A stretch of DNA of 35,727 nt from positions 1-35,727 of the forward strand of contig JANYBQ010000575.1 of assembly GCA_025360705.1 (NCBI GenBank), read 5' to 3'. The position numbers and the translations under genes were made by a program. The notes under the pieces are model-generated. The model was not told where the DNA came from. It did not search any database and worked only from the letters and a program-made list of their open reading frames with translations. The DNA comes from Betaproteobacteria bacterium. Its GTDB lineage: Bacteria > Pseudomonadota > Gammaproteobacteria > Burkholderiales > Burkholderiaceae_C. Of this stretch, positions 1 through 9,120 are shown one piece after another (position 1 is the first letter of the stretch; every line of letters starts with the position of its first letter).

Positions 1-27
1 ACGTCGGGTAATTGACAGTTTATGCAT
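1..27 (-). CDS. Start of a gene cut by the window edge, possibly the receptor of LIV system A
   Basis: Nine in-frame codons are visible, reading M-H-K-L-S-I-T-R-R, from an ATG at 27 to the window edge. A GGAG Shine-Dalgarno-like run lies about six bases upstream of the ATG. The basic, short N-terminus fits the start of a signal peptide, and the twin arginine could even be a Tat motif, but the hydrophobic core is out of view. System A, just upstream, has permease and ATPase genes but no receptor, so a periplasmic binding protein would fit here. This is an inference from nine codons and context; any other gene is possible. Confidence 0.4.
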
Positions 28-82
28 GGTGGTCTCCGTTAAGTTTCAAGGTTGCGGGGGGGGTAAAGGTCGGCCGGGCGGG

Positions 83-793
83 TCATGGCAGGCCCAGGTA
101 GGCTTGCTTGATACGTTCGTCTTTCATGAGTTGTGCCGGCGGGCCTTCGGCCACACACCGGCCCACGTCAAGTACGTAGGCCCAGTCGCACAGTTCGAGT
201 GCCTCGACGACCCGCTGCTCGACCAGCAAAATCGTCAGCTTCCTATCGCGGTGGATGTCATGGATGCGCTCGAAAATCATGTCCACCACGATCGGTGCGA
301 GCCCCATCGAGGGTTCGTCCAGCATCAGCAATCTTGGCGATGACGCAAGGCCGCGTCCGATTGCCAGCATTTGTTGTTCACCGCCCGAGAGTGTCCCGGC
401 AAGCTGGCTGCGCCGTTCGGCCAGCACCGGAAAAAGCGAGAAGCAACTTTCGAGATTGCCGTTCCATTCGGCACGGCCCTGGGCGGTAGTTGCCCCCATC
501 TCCAGGTTCTCCAGCACGGTCAGGTTGCTGAAGACCTGACGGCCTTCCGGAATATGCGCGATACCCAGGTGGGCACGATCCTTCGCTGGCAGCGTCAACA
601 GATCGTGTCCGTCGAAAACTATGCGTCCGGCGGTAGGAATCACCTGGCCTGAAATGGCCTTGAACAGAGTGGTCTTGCCGGCACCGTTCGGCCCCACGAT
701 GGCGACGAACTGACCCGCGTCTACCTTGAGCGACACGTCGCTCAAGGCCCGAATCGCCCCGTAGGCGGCGCTGACGCTTTCAAGCCGCAGCAT
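83..793 (-). CDS. livF: LIV/HAAT ABC transporter ATP-binding protein LivF (system A)
   Basis: This is one of the two cytoplasmic ATPases that power a branched-chain-amino-acid-type importer. The 236-residue protein has the usual LivF length. It shows Walker A (GPNGAGKTT), the ABC signature (LSGGEQQMLAIGRGL), Walker B (LLMLDEPSMGLAP) and a LivF-type switch with VEQ in place of the usual histidine. The ORF track opens 36 codons further upstream, but that extension lies inside the fused gene and has no LivF character, so the ATG at 793 (MLRLESV) is preferred. It overlaps the end of the M-G fusion by 14 bases, so translation is probably coupled. The substrate is unknown; family members carry amino acids, amides, urea and aromatic or other carboxylates. 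Confidence 0.93.
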   Translation of the reverse strand: MLRLESVSAAYGAIRALSDVSLKVDAGQFVAIVGPNGAGKTTLFKAISGQVIPTAGRIVFDGHDLLTLPAKDRAHLGIAHIPEGRQVFSNLTVLENLEMGATTAQGRAEWNGNLESCFSLFPVLAERRSQLAGTLSGGEQQMLAIGRGLASSPRLLMLDEPSMGLAPIVVDMIFERIHDIHRDRKLTILLVEQRVVEALELCDWAYVLDVGRCVAEGPPAQLMKDERIKQAYLGLP

Positions 794-2567
794 GCAGTTC
801 CATCCATTTCTTGCCAAGATAGGCCTTGATGACTTCCGGGTCGGCCATGACGGTCGCGGGAGCACCTTGGGCAATGACCTGCCCGTGGTCCAGCACGACA
901 AAGCGGTTGGCCAGCCGTGTCATGGCGTGCATGGTGTGCTCGATGATCACCACCGTAACGCCAGCCGCCGGAAGGCGCTGGATCACCCGCACAATCTCTT
1001 CGACTTCTCCCGCGCCCAGGCCCGCCAGCGTCTCGTCGAGCAGCAGCAGTTTGGGTTTCGAAGCCAGCGCACGTGCGAGCTCCATCAGCCGCAGTTCCAG
1101 GTTCGTCAGCCCGCTGATGCCGGCGTGCGCCTTGCCGTCGAGCCCGACGATGCCCAGCGCCTGGTGCGCCATGGCGATCGCGTCGGCTCCATCGCGGCCT
1201 CGGGACAGCGCGCCCACCACGACGTTGTTGAGAACACTCATGCGCTGGAACGGCCGCGCGACCTGAAAAGTCCGGCCCATGCCCAAATGGCACAGGGCAT
1301 TGGGACGCAAGCCGACCGTGGTCGTGCCGTCCAGCACGGCCGTCCCGGCGCTGGCTTTCTGAAATCCGTTGAGGACGTTGAACAATGTGGTTTTGCCGGC
1401 GCCGTTTGGCCCTATGACACCCACTATCTCGCCGCGCAGGACTTCGAAACTTACGTTTTGTACGGCTTTAAGGCCGCCGAATGATTTGCTCAAACCCGAT
1501 ACCTTCAGAAGCACATCGTGGCCGGTGATCGCGGCTGGCGTTTGCGACCCGACCGCAGCCGCAGTGGCCGGGCGCGACGGCGCGTGCACCGTTTCTATGC
1601 CGTGCGGCTGGCGACGCCTGGCCAGCACATCGCGCACCTTCCAGAACAGTCCTTCCGGCGCCAACAGGATTACCAGCATGATCGTCAGGCCGTAGATGAC
1701 TCCCTGGATGCCCGGAAGAATATGGCCGAGCTGTGCGCGCAGACCCTCGGTCAGCGGTATCAGTACCACCGCCCCGATAACCGGTCCCCACAAAGTGCCG
1801 ACGCCACCGAACAGGGTGAGGATCAGGGCTTGCGCGGACACCACGGTCCCGAGTACACCGTGGGGCGTGACTACCTGCAGCACGACCGCATGGAAGCCGC
1901 CGACCAGCGCACCCAGAGCGCCGCTGGTCATGAAGCCGATCATCTTCACGCGAAAGGTATCGATGCCCGCAGCTTCGGCGGCCAGTTCGTTTTGTTTGAT
2001 CGACAACATGGCAAGACCGAACCGCGAGCGCTCCACCAGCAGCGTGATCAGGAGCACGGCCGTCATCAGCGCGACACCGATCAGCGTGTTGACCCTGGGA
2101 TCGGCGAACTGCATGAACTTGAACGGCTGGTCGCGACGCACCGGAAATGTCAGTTCCTGCCAGCCCATCCAGTCGAAAACGAAGATGAACAACAGGGGAT
2201 ACGCAAGCATCGCCAGCGCAAAATAATGTCCGCGCAAACGAAAAGTGATCGATCCGATCAACATGCTGGCGAACCCGCCGATGAATGCCGCAGCGGGCAG
2301 CCCGATCCAGGGAGAAATACCGAATTTGATGGCCAGCAGGGCGACGGTGAAGGCGCCGACGCCAAAAAAGGTCGCGTGGCCAAACGAGATCAGCCCGGTA
2401 TAGCCGCTGAACAGGTTCCAGGAGAGCGCCAGCGTGGCCCAGATCGGGATGGTGCTGAGAATCAGCTGATAGTAAGGGTCGCGGACGAAAAACGCCGAGG
2501 CGGCCATCAGCAGGGCGACGGCGACGATCATCCGCAGGGCCGCGCCCTTGAAAGGACTGGTCAACAT
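780..2567 (-). CDS. Fused LIV permease-ATPase, LivM-LivG type (system A)
   Basis: One 595-residue polypeptide joins a LivM-like membrane domain (about residues 1-305, several hydrophobic segments, motif [12 protein letters not shown]) to a LivG-like ATPase domain (from about residue 345) through a proline- and alanine-rich linker. The ATPase has Walker A (GPNGAGKTT) and a histidine switch (IIEHTMHAM). The signature region is unusual: the LSGGQ-like stretch reads [15 protein letters not shown], and Walker B ends LDET instead of LDEP. The ORF track starts 145 codons earlier, inside livH; the true start is the ATG at 2567, whose A is also the last base of the livH TGA stop. System B has the same fusion, so this is a lineage trait and not a sequencing artefact. 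Confidence 0.9.
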   Translation of the reverse strand: MLTSPFKGAALRMIVAVALLMAASAFFVRDPYYQLILSTIPIWATLALSWNLFSGYTGLISFGHATFFGVGAFTVALLAIKFGISPWIGLPAAAFIGGFASMLIGSITFRLRGHYFALAMLAYPLLFIFVFDWMGWQELTFPVRRDQPFKFMQFADPRVNTLIGVALMTAVLLITLLVERSRFGLAMLSIKQNELAAEAAGIDTFRVKMIGFMTSGALGALVGGFHAVVLQVVTPHGVLGTVVSAQALILTLFGGVGTLWGPVIGAVVLIPLTEGLRAQLGHILPGIQGVIYGLTIMLVILLAPEGLFWKVRDVLARRRQPHGIETVHAPSRPATAAAVGSQTPAAITGHDVLLKVSGLSKSFGGLKAVQNVSFEVLRGEIVGVIGPNGAGKTTLFNVLNGFQKASAGTAVLDGTTTVGLRPNALCHLGMGRTFQVARPFQRMSVLNNVVVGALSRGRDGADAIAMAHQALGIVGLDGKAHAGISGLTNLELRLMELARALASKPKLLLLDETLAGLGAGEVEEIVRVIQRLPAAGVTVVIIEHTMHAMTRLANRFVVLDHGQVIAQGAPATVMADPEVIKAYLGKKWMELHAAA

Positions 2568-3523
2568 CAGGCGCGCTCCGCGCTGCGGCCGAAGAGCCCT
2601 TGCGGACGCAGCAGCACGACCACCAGGAACAGAATGAAGATGGTGGCGTTTTGCAGCTGGAACGGCAGGAAATAGGTAGACAGCTGCTGCACCACGCCCA
2701 TCGTGAAACCGCCCCAGAAAGCGCCCAGCATGCTGCCCATGCCGCCCAGCACGACACCCGCGTACATGATGATCACGAATTCGACGCCGATGTAGGGATT
2801 GACCGGGTAATACATGGCGATCAGGCCGCCCGCCAGCGCGGTCGCTCCGGTGCCGATCGCAAACGCCCGCGCATAGGCTTTTTCCACGTCGATGCCCACG
2901 ATGGTGGCAGCGGTCGGGTTGTCGGCCGCGGCGCGCATCGAAGTTCCGGCGCGGGTGCGCTGGACAAAGAAATAAAGCGCCGTGCTGGCAACAACCGCGC
3001 AAATGCAGCCGATGGCCCGCGCCTGGTTCACGAACACGGTAATCGCGCCTTCGGTGAACGGACCGACGGTCCAGGACGACGACGAGAGCGCAGACTGGAC
3101 GGTTTTGGGCGACGAACCAAACAGGATCAACGCCAGGTTCGACAGCACCAGACTCAAACCCAGGGTCAGGATGAGTTGTGCGAAATGGCCCTCGTTGTCA
3201 CTGCCGACAACCCGGGCGCCACTAACATGCGAGATCACATAACGCTGCAAACCCCAGCCCGCCCCGGCCAGCACGACCGCCGCCACGACGATCGCGAGGT
3301 AGGCACCGAGCGCGGGTCCCAGTCCGAAAACGGTCGCCAGCATTCCGCCCACGATCATGGTGGCGTACATGCCCAGCATCATGAATTCGCCCTGCGCGAA
3401 ATTGATGACGCGAATCACCCCGAATATCATCCCGAGGCCGGTGCAAAGCAGTCCATAGATGCTGCCGACCAGCAAACCGGTAACGATGCGCTGTAACAGG
3501 TTTTCAACAAGAGCCGGATCCAT
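2567..3523 (-). CDS. livH: LIV/HAAT ABC transporter permease LivH (system A)
   Basis: This is an inner-membrane permease of 318 residues made almost entirely of hydrophobic segments. It carries the LivH hallmark near the N-terminus (GVIRVINFAQGEFMMLG) and the characteristic loop near the C-terminus (GGMGSMLGAFWGG). It would pair with the LivM half of the downstream fusion to form the translocation pore. Its stop codon overlaps the start of the fusion by one base. Only nine bases separate its start from the end of the system B livF gene, so systems B and A are probably on one transcript. Confidence 0.93.
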   Translation of the reverse strand: MDPALVENLLQRIVTGLLVGSIYGLLCTGLGMIFGVIRVINFAQGEFMMLGMYATMIVGGMLATVFGLGPALGAYLAIVVAAVVLAGAGWGLQRYVISHVSGARVVGSDNEGHFAQLILTLGLSLVLSNLALILFGSSPKTVQSALSSSSWTVGPFTEGAITVFVNQARAIGCICAVVASTALYFFVQRTRAGTSMRAAADNPTAATIVGIDVEKAYARAFAIGTGATALAGGLIAMYYPVNPYIGVEFVIIMYAGVVLGGMGSMLGAFWGGFTMGVVQQLSTYFLPFQLQNATIFILFLVVVLLRPQGLFGRSAERA

Positions 3524-3532
3524 ACCGATTGC

Positions 3533-4279
3533 TCAATGCTGCGAGCCCTGCATCGCGGGCTCCATGTCAGCGTCGCCGTGGCCCATGTAGGCCCGCTGAA
3601 CCTGAGGATCGCGGATCAATTCCGCTGCGGTTCCCGACAGCAGAACCTCGCCGGACTCCAGCACGTAACCATGGTCGGAAATTCCGAGCGCCATGTTCGC
3701 GTTCTGCTCGACCAGCAGAATCGCCGTACCGTCGTCGCGGATGCGCTGGATGATTCCGAAGATTTCCTCCACGATGAGTGGCGCCAGACCGAGAGACGGC
3801 TCATCCAGGATCAACAGTTTCGGCCGCGACATCAAACTCCGGGCGACGGCCAGCATTTGCTGTTGTCCACCGCTGAGCGTGCCGGCATCATGCCCGCGTT
3901 TTTCTTTCAGGATCGGAAACTGCGCATAGGCTTTTTCGATGTCCTGCTTTATCTGCGCCTTGTCGTGGCGCGAATAGGCACCGAGCTCCAGATTCTCTTC
4001 AACCGTCAGCTCTGAAAACAACAGGCGCCCCTGCGGCACAAGCGCAATCCCCAGACTGACCATCCGGTCCGGCTTCAGGCGCTCGATGCGTTTTCCATCG
4101 AATGTGATGGTCCCGCTGGTCGCCGCCGTAAGGCCCGCAATGGTCCGCACCGTGGTCGTCTTGCCCGCGCCGTTCGCGCCGAGCAATGTCACGATGCTTC
4201 GGTCCGGCACCTCGAAGGACACGCCCTTCAGCGCCTTGATACTGCCGTAGAACGTTTCGACCTTGTCAAGCTTCAGCAA
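3533..4279 (-). CDS. livF: LIV/HAAT ABC transporter ATP-binding protein LivF (system B)
   Basis: This cytoplasmic ATPase of 248 residues has Walker A (GANGAGKTT), signature (LSGGQQQMLAVARSL), Walker B (LILDEPSLGLAPL) and the LivF-type VEQN switch. The C-terminus has a short tail rich in Met, Gln and Ala that the other LivF proteins here lack. It overlaps the end of the system B M-G fusion by 14 bases, the same overlap seen in system A, which supports a common origin of the two H/M-G/F blocks. It would work with the LivG half of the fusion to drive import. Confidence 0.93.
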   Translation of the reverse strand: MLKLDKVETFYGSIKALKGVSFEVPDRSIVTLLGANGAGKTTTVRTIAGLTAATSGTITFDGKRIERLKPDRMVSLGIALVPQGRLLFSELTVEENLELGAYSRHDKAQIKQDIEKAYAQFPILKEKRGHDAGTLSGGQQQMLAVARSLMSRPKLLILDEPSLGLAPLIVEEIFGIIQRIRDDGTAILLVEQNANMALGISDHGYVLESGEVLLSGTAAELIRDPQVQRAYMGHGDADMEPAMQGSQH

Positions 4280-6122
4280 CTGCGCGCTCCTTGCCCAGAT
4301 AGGCCTCGATGACCTTTGAATCGCCCTGAATCTCCAGCGGCGTGCCCTCGGCGATCATCACGCCATGGTCCAGCACCGAAATCCGGTCGGCCAGGCCCAT
4401 CACGAAATTCATGTTGTGTTCGATCAGGAGAATCGACACTCCCAGCTGGTCCCGAATGGTGCGCAGAATACCCAGCAACTCCTCGATTTCATGTTTGCTC
4501 AGGCCCGAGGCCGGCTCGTCGAGCAGCAGCAGCACCGGATCGGCCGCCAGTGCCCGCGCGAGCTCCAGACGGCGCTGCTGGCCGAAAGCCAGCGAGGACG
4601 CTTTTGCGTCGGCGAGCTGGTCCAGCCCCACATAAGCCAGCAAGGCCAGTGCCTTCTCCCGGGCGGCCCGCGCCTGGGCCACGGCGCCAGGCAGCCGAAG
4701 CGCCGCGCCGAGAAGTCCCTGCTGAAGGTGTGCGTGCATACCCACCATGACGTTCTCCACCAGGCTCATCTTGCCGAACAGGCGGATGTTCTGGAAGGTT
4801 CGCACCAGACCCAGTGCGACCAGGTCGTGGGACTTGAAGTCGAGCAGCTGTTGGCCGCGAAAACGCATAGCGCCAGCGTCTGGGGCGTAGACGCGGCTGA
4901 GCGAATTGAGGAAGGTTGTCTTGCCCGCTCCGTTCGGACCGATCAGAGCCCGGATCTCGCCCGCCTTCAGCGACAGGCTTGCGCCCTGCAGCGCTTTCAA
5001 ACCGCCAAACGACAGGTGAAGACCCTCCACCTCCAGCACCGTTTCATTCTTCGCGGTCGGTACGTGGCGCGATTGGAGTCGCGTCGCGGCCCTGGCCTGA
5101 TTGCGCAGCGCCGCCGATTTTTCCAGCTCCGGAAATTGACCGGCCACCGCCTGCCGCGACAGCACTTTGCGGCGCCAGAACTCCTCGAGTTTTCCGGCAA
5201 TACCTTCCGGCATGTAGATCAGCGTAAGCAACAACACGAACGCAAAAATCAACTCGCGGTATTCCGCGAAAGGCCGCAGTAATTCGGGCAAGGCCACCAA
5301 TACCAGCGGTCCCAGAATCGAGCCCAGCACCGACCCCAATCCGCCCACGACGATATACAGCAGATGCCAGATCGACGGCCACAGACCGAACTCATAAGGG
5401 TCCAGGAAACGCACCAGGCCGGCCTGCAGTCCGCCCGCGATGGCACAGTAAAACGCGTTGACCGCAAATGCCATCGTCTTGTACTTGGCCAGGTTCACGC
5501 CCATCACTTCCGCGGCGTTCTCGTTGTCGCGAATCGCCATGAAGGCGCGGCCGATCCTGGAGTCGATGATGCGCAGCGCCAGCACCACCATGGCGATGGT
5601 GACGACCAGAATCACGAAGTAGTAACTCTTGTCGTCCTGCAGATACGCGATTCCGAGCCCGCTGCGCGAAGTGCTCAAACCGGGTGACCCACCGGTCATC
5701 GACACCCAGTCAACCAGCACTACCTGCACGGTCCAGACAAATGCCAGAGTGGCCAATGCAAGATAGTGGCTGCTCACGCGCAAGGCCGGCAGCCCCACGA
5801 CGAATCCGAGCCCGGCTGTCAGAACCCCGACACCGGGCACCGCCAGCCAGAACGGCACGCCGTAGCGGTTGCCCAGAATCGCGACCGCATAGGCACCAAT
5901 GCCGAAGAACGCCGCGTTGGCCAGGGACACCTGTCCGGCGTACCCCATCAGCAGATTCAGCCCGAGCGCCAGGATCACCGCAATGCCCATGGTCGAGAGA
6001 ATGTGTACCGCGTACGACGATGCGACGAACGGAATCACGACGAGCAGCAGCAACAGGCCGTAGATCGCTGCCCGCCCCGATGGCTTTTTTGGCATGGAGG
6101 TGGTGACTGTGAGATCGGTCAT
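4266..6122 (-). CDS. Fused LIV permease-ATPase, LivM-LivG type (system B)
   Basis: The 618-residue protein has an N-terminal LivM-type membrane domain (about residues 15-315, with GLNLLMGYAGQVSLANAAFFG), a charged linker of about 45 residues, and a C-terminal LivG-type ATPase from about residue 365. The ATPase is canonical: Walker A (GPNGAGKTT), signature (LAFGQQRRLELARAL), Walker B (LLLLDEPASGL) and switch histidine (LIEHNMNF). The start ATG at 6122 overlaps the livH stop as ATGA. The protein would supply one permease half and one nucleotide-binding domain in a fixed ratio. Unlike the system A fusion, its ATPase motifs are intact. Confidence 0.93.
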   Translation of the reverse strand: MTDLTVTTSMPKKPSGRAAIYGLLLLLVVIPFVASSYAVHILSTMGIAVILALGLNLLMGYAGQVSLANAAFFGIGAYAVAILGNRYGVPFWLAVPGVGVLTAGLGFVVGLPALRVSSHYLALATLAFVWTVQVVLVDWVSMTGGSPGLSTSRSGLGIAYLQDDKSYYFVILVVTIAMVVLALRIIDSRIGRAFMAIRDNENAAEVMGVNLAKYKTMAFAVNAFYCAIAGGLQAGLVRFLDPYEFGLWPSIWHLLYIVVGGLGSVLGSILGPLVLVALPELLRPFAEYRELIFAFVLLLTLIYMPEGIAGKLEEFWRRKVLSRQAVAGQFPELEKSAALRNQARAATRLQSRHVPTAKNETVLEVEGLHLSFGGLKALQGASLSLKAGEIRALIGPNGAGKTTFLNSLSRVYAPDAGAMRFRGQQLLDFKSHDLVALGLVRTFQNIRLFGKMSLVENVMVGMHAHLQQGLLGAALRLPGAVAQARAAREKALALLAYVGLDQLADAKASSLAFGQQRRLELARALAADPVLLLLDEPASGLSKHEIEELLGILRTIRDQLGVSILLIEHNMNFVMGLADRISVLDHGVMIAEGTPLEIQGDSKVIEAYLGKERAVAEA

Positions 6123-6991
6123 ACCTGCTTTCGTACCGGTTTGCCAAACAATCCCGACGGCCGGATCATCAACACCGCGATCAGTATCACGAAGGACACG
6201 ACGCGCTTGAAGCTGGACGAGACAAAAACGCCGGCGAAGTTCTCGAACACACCGACCATGATGCCGCCCACGATGGCGCCCGGAATGCTGGTGAAGCCGC
6301 CCACAATGGCGGCCACAAAACCTGGTATCAGGACGCCGCCCAGCTCGGTGTTGATGCCAATCAAAGGCGCGATCAAAACTCCGGCGATGCCGCCCAGCGC
6401 CGAGCCCAGCGCCCAGGTCTTGGAAAAGATGCCCGACACGCTGATGCCCATCAGCGAGGCCGCTTCCTGGCTCTGCGCTGTGGCGCGCATCGCCTTGCCC
6501 AACTTCGTATAGCGGAAGAAGAGCATCAGGGCCGTCACGACCACCGCCACCGTGACGATGATGGCCAGCCGCTCCGGCGTGATAAGCACCCCGCCAAACT
6601 CGATCGGGGCAGAACTCAACACACCGGTGATGGTGCGCGGCGTGTCCTGCCAGACCAGCCGGATCGCATTCTTGATGATCAGGCCGACGGCCAGCGTGGC
6701 GAGAATGACGGTGAAAGGCGGCGACTTGATCAGGGGCCGGTAAGCCACCCGCTCCACCACCATCCCCACCAGCGCCGAGGCCACCATCACAGCGGCTATG
6801 GCCGGGAAATAAGGCATGTGAAATTCGGTCACGAAAAGCCAGCCCATGTAGGCGCCCACCGTCACCGACTCGCCCTGGGCGAAGTTGACGATTTCGGTCG
6901 CCTTGTAGATCAGCACCAGCCCTATCGCGACCAGCGCATAGAGCGCTCCCGCGGCAACGCCGCTCACGATCAGCTGCGGTACCAGTTCCAT
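6119..6991 (-). CDS. livH: LIV/HAAT ABC transporter permease LivH (system B)
   Basis: This inner-membrane permease has 290 residues when started at the ATG at 6991 (MELVPQL). The ORF track begins nine codons upstream at a GTG, but the 6991 ATG directly follows a perfect GGAGGTGA Shine-Dalgarno sequence, which decides the start. The LivH motif YKATEIVNFAQGESVTVGAY is near the N-terminus and the loop GGFTSIPGAIVGG is near the C-terminus. The gene lies 28 bases after the receptor gene and overlaps the fused M-G gene by four bases. Confidence 0.93.
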   Translation of the reverse strand: MELVPQLIVSGVAAGALYALVAIGLVLIYKATEIVNFAQGESVTVGAYMGWLFVTEFHMPYFPAIAAVMVASALVGMVVERVAYRPLIKSPPFTVILATLAVGLIIKNAIRLVWQDTPRTITGVLSSAPIEFGGVLITPERLAIIVTVAVVVTALMLFFRYTKLGKAMRATAQSQEAASLMGISVSGIFSKTWALGSALGGIAGVLIAPLIGINTELGGVLIPGFVAAIVGGFTSIPGAIVGGIMVGVFENFAGVFVSSSFKRVVSFVILIAVLMIRPSGLFGKPVRKQV

Positions 6992-7000
6992 GTCACCTCC
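6992..7000 (-). promoter_or_regulatory. Strong ribosome binding site of system B livH
   Basis: On the minus strand the sequence GGAGGTGAC stands directly before the ATG at 6991. Eight bases (GGAGGTGA) are complementary to the 3' end of 16S rRNA. It fixes the livH start in preference to the upstream GTG given by the ORF track. Confidence 0.8.
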
Positions 7001-7019
7001 GGTCGCGGCGGCGCTCACC

Positions 7020-8258
7020 CTACCACTTCAGCGTGGCGTTCTGGGGAAACTTGGTCGTCGGGACCGGCGTTTTGAAATCCACGATCGGCTGGAAGCTGCC
7101 GCCGGTGACCCTAAAGAAACTCAGTCGGCGATTGCCGTTGTGGCTCTCGGTGAAAGTCAGCGGCTGAATCACGGAGACGGCGTTGGGCCAGGTATCGGAG
7201 GCCTTGTATTCCTTGAGTGTCTCCAATGCTTCCACGACGCCCTTGCGGGTCATGTCCTTGCCGGCACGCTTCATGCCCTCGGCCAGCGCGTACATCGTGC
7301 CGTAGTTGTAGACATCCACATAGTTGGGGCGGTCCACCGGGTACGAGGGGAACATCTTCTTGAAGCGGGCTTCGAACTCCACCATGTCCTTGACCTTGTT
7401 GCCGTTGAAATACGGCGGAACGTATTCGACGATGACACCCTCGGCCGCCGGACCCGCGACGGTCAGAAAGCCGCTGTTCATCATCGATGTGTCGCCCTTG
7501 AATGGCGTCTTGATGCCCAGTTCACGGGACTGGCGAATGGCGCGTGCCGCCTCGACGTAAAACCCGTACATCAGGATGTAGTCGGGGTTGGTCTGCTTCA
7601 CCGCCAGCAGCTGCGAGCTGAAATCGGTCTCACCCGGGTTATATTTCTGCTGCGTCAGGACCTCAATGCCGTATTTTTCCTTGATGATTTTGATGACCGA
7701 ATCGGCCAGGGACTGCGAGAACTCGTCCGCCCCGTTCATGACGGCGACCTTCTTGACCTTCAGGTATTCGCCGATGAAGATGGCATCGTTCTGCGCAATG
7801 TCGCGCACATCGATCGTCGCGCCCGAAAACACCCAACGGCTCTGCGCATCGATGATCTTGGGGCTTGCGGCCGAGCCGTTCATGTAGGGCACCTTGGCCC
7901 GGTGGGCTTCTTCGCCGACGACGATCCCGACATTGCTGACGCCACCGCCGAGGATCGCGAACACCTTGTCGCTCTCGATCATCTTCTTGGCCACCGCCTC
8001 CGCCTCGGAAGGCTTGGCGGCGTCGTCATAGGAAATCATCTTTATCTTGCGACCGTTGACGCCACCGGCCGCATTGATTTCACCGATCGCCATCAAGGCG
8101 CCGTCGCGGCCACCCAGGCCGACCCAGCTCGCCGGCCCTGTCATCGGGCCGTGATAGCCGATAAGAATCTCGTCATCGGCCGCGATTGCCGACGAAGCGG
8201 CGACCAGGCCAGTAGCCAACACCATCGCCAGTTTTCCAAATATCGAACGTATGTTCAT
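7020..8258 (-). CDS. Periplasmic LIV-type solute-binding protein (system B)
   Basis: This 412-residue type I periplasmic binding protein captures the substrate for the system B importer. It has a clear signal peptide with a basic start, a hydrophobic core and probable cleavage after ASSAIA (about residue 26). The mature part begins DEILIGYHGPMTGPASWVG and contains the family pattern GGRDGALMAIGEINAAGGVNG. An AAAGG-type ribosome site precedes the ATG at 8258. It is the first transport gene of the B/A block, 80 bases after an SDR gene. The ligand cannot be deduced; the family binds amino acids, aromatic acids and other small carboxylates. Confidence 0.92.
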   Translation of the reverse strand: MNIRSIFGKLAMVLATGLVAASSAIAADDEILIGYHGPMTGPASWVGLGGRDGALMAIGEINAAGGVNGRKIKMISYDDAAKPSEAEAVAKKMIESDKVFAILGGGVSNVGIVVGEEAHRAKVPYMNGSAASPKIIDAQSRWVFSGATIDVRDIAQNDAIFIGEYLKVKKVAVMNGADEFSQSLADSVIKIIKEKYGIEVLTQQKYNPGETDFSSQLLAVKQTNPDYILMYGFYVEAARAIRQSRELGIKTPFKGDTSMMNSGFLTVAGPAAEGVIVEYVPPYFNGNKVKDMVEFEARFKKMFPSYPVDRPNYVDVYNYGTMYALAEGMKRAGKDMTRKGVVEALETLKEYKASDTWPNAVSVIQPLTFTESHNGNRRLSFFRVTGGSFQPIVDFKTPVPTTKFPQNATLKW

Positions 8259-8338
8259 ACCGTCAACCTTTCTTTAAATTCCGACAACTACCCGCCTTGA
8301 GCCAACGCGTCCCCGACCCGCTGGAGCCACTTCAAAAC

Positions 8339-9073
8339 TCAGGAATTCGCCGCGCCACCATCGATGTTGATGGTCTGCCCGGTGATATACGACGCGCCGT
8401 CGCTGCACAGGAAGGTCACGACGGATGCAATCTCTTCAGGTTCGCCGAAACGACCAAGAGGAATCGTTGCCAGGATGGCGTCACCGCGCTGCTTGAATAC
8501 CGTGTCGGTCATGCCGGTCCGGATCGCGTTCGGCGCCACGGCATTGACCAGCGTGTGGGGGGCAAACTGGCGCGAAAGGCTGCGCGTCAGACCCACAATG
8601 CCGGCTTTCGCGACCGAATAGGCAACCCGTCCGGGTGTGCCTCTGCGAAAAGCCCCGGAACTGCAGTACACGATGCGACCGACCGCGCCCGTGTCACGGC
8701 GCGTCTGATACGCGACGCCGAGGTCGTAGCCATTGGTCAAACTCGACGCAATTGCACGGTCGTAAGCCGAATGGTCGTCCGGGTCCAGCGGATCTGGCTC
8801 GAACAGCCCCGCCATGTGGATCAGCCCGAATATCGACCGCCCTGCCGCGTCGAGCGCGGCGGCTGCCTCTTTGGCGGACGCGAGGCTGGACACGTGAACG
8901 GTCAGACGGTCACCACCGTCCAGGCTGGTTTTCACGGCGTCGAGGCGGCCGGCGTCGACATCGACCAGCAAGACGCGAGCCCCAAGTTCCAGCAATTGAT
9001 GTGCGCAGACCCGGCCAATCCCACCGGCGCCGCCGGTGATCACAAACTGCCGCCCCTCAAACGTACTTGGCAT
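8339..9073 (-). CDS. SDR-family NAD(P)-dependent oxidoreductase
   Basis: A classical short-chain dehydrogenase/reductase of 244 residues, expected to interconvert an alcohol and a ketone in the cytoplasm. It has the cofactor motif TGGAGGIG, an acidic residue at the end of the second strand (LLVDVDAG, suggesting NAD preference), the catalytic serine in YCSSGAF, and YSVAK. The usual NNAG is replaced by HMAG. The start at 9073 (MPSTFEG) is chosen over the ORF track start 51 codons upstream because AGAGGAGA lies just before it and the upstream part is AT-rich leader. It is the first gene after the 9121-9194 promoter region and probably leads the operon carrying transporters B and A. Confidence 0.9.
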   Translation of the reverse strand: MPSTFEGRQFVITGGAGGIGRVCAHQLLELGARVLLVDVDAGRLDAVKTSLDGGDRLTVHVSSLASAKEAAAALDAAGRSIFGLIHMAGLFEPDPLDPDDHSAYDRAIASSLTNGYDLGVAYQTRRDTGAVGRIVYCSSGAFRRGTPGRVAYSVAKAGIVGLTRSLSRQFAPHTLVNAVAPNAIRTGMTDTVFKQRGDAILATIPLGRFGEPEEIASVVTFLCSDGASYITGQTINIDGGAANS

Positions 9074-9120
9074 CCGTTTTCTCCTCTCGAGCGCTGCAAG
9101 GATTGCTCGCAAAGCTACTA

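Noticed and set aside
1518-2675. Plus-strand frame of 385 residues and the 1468-2757 minus frame
   Set aside because: Both are alternative frames of the fused LivM-LivG gene with biased Arg/Gln/Asp composition and no motifs.
2568-3002. 145-codon N-terminal extension of the system A fusion in the ORF track
   Set aside because: It is the out-of-frame shadow of livH; the ATG at 2567 overlaps the livH stop and begins a normal LivM domain.
6990-8300. Plus-strand frame of 436 residues, and a similar one at 15615-16799
   Set aside because: They are antisense to the receptor genes of systems B and C and show no recognisable domain.
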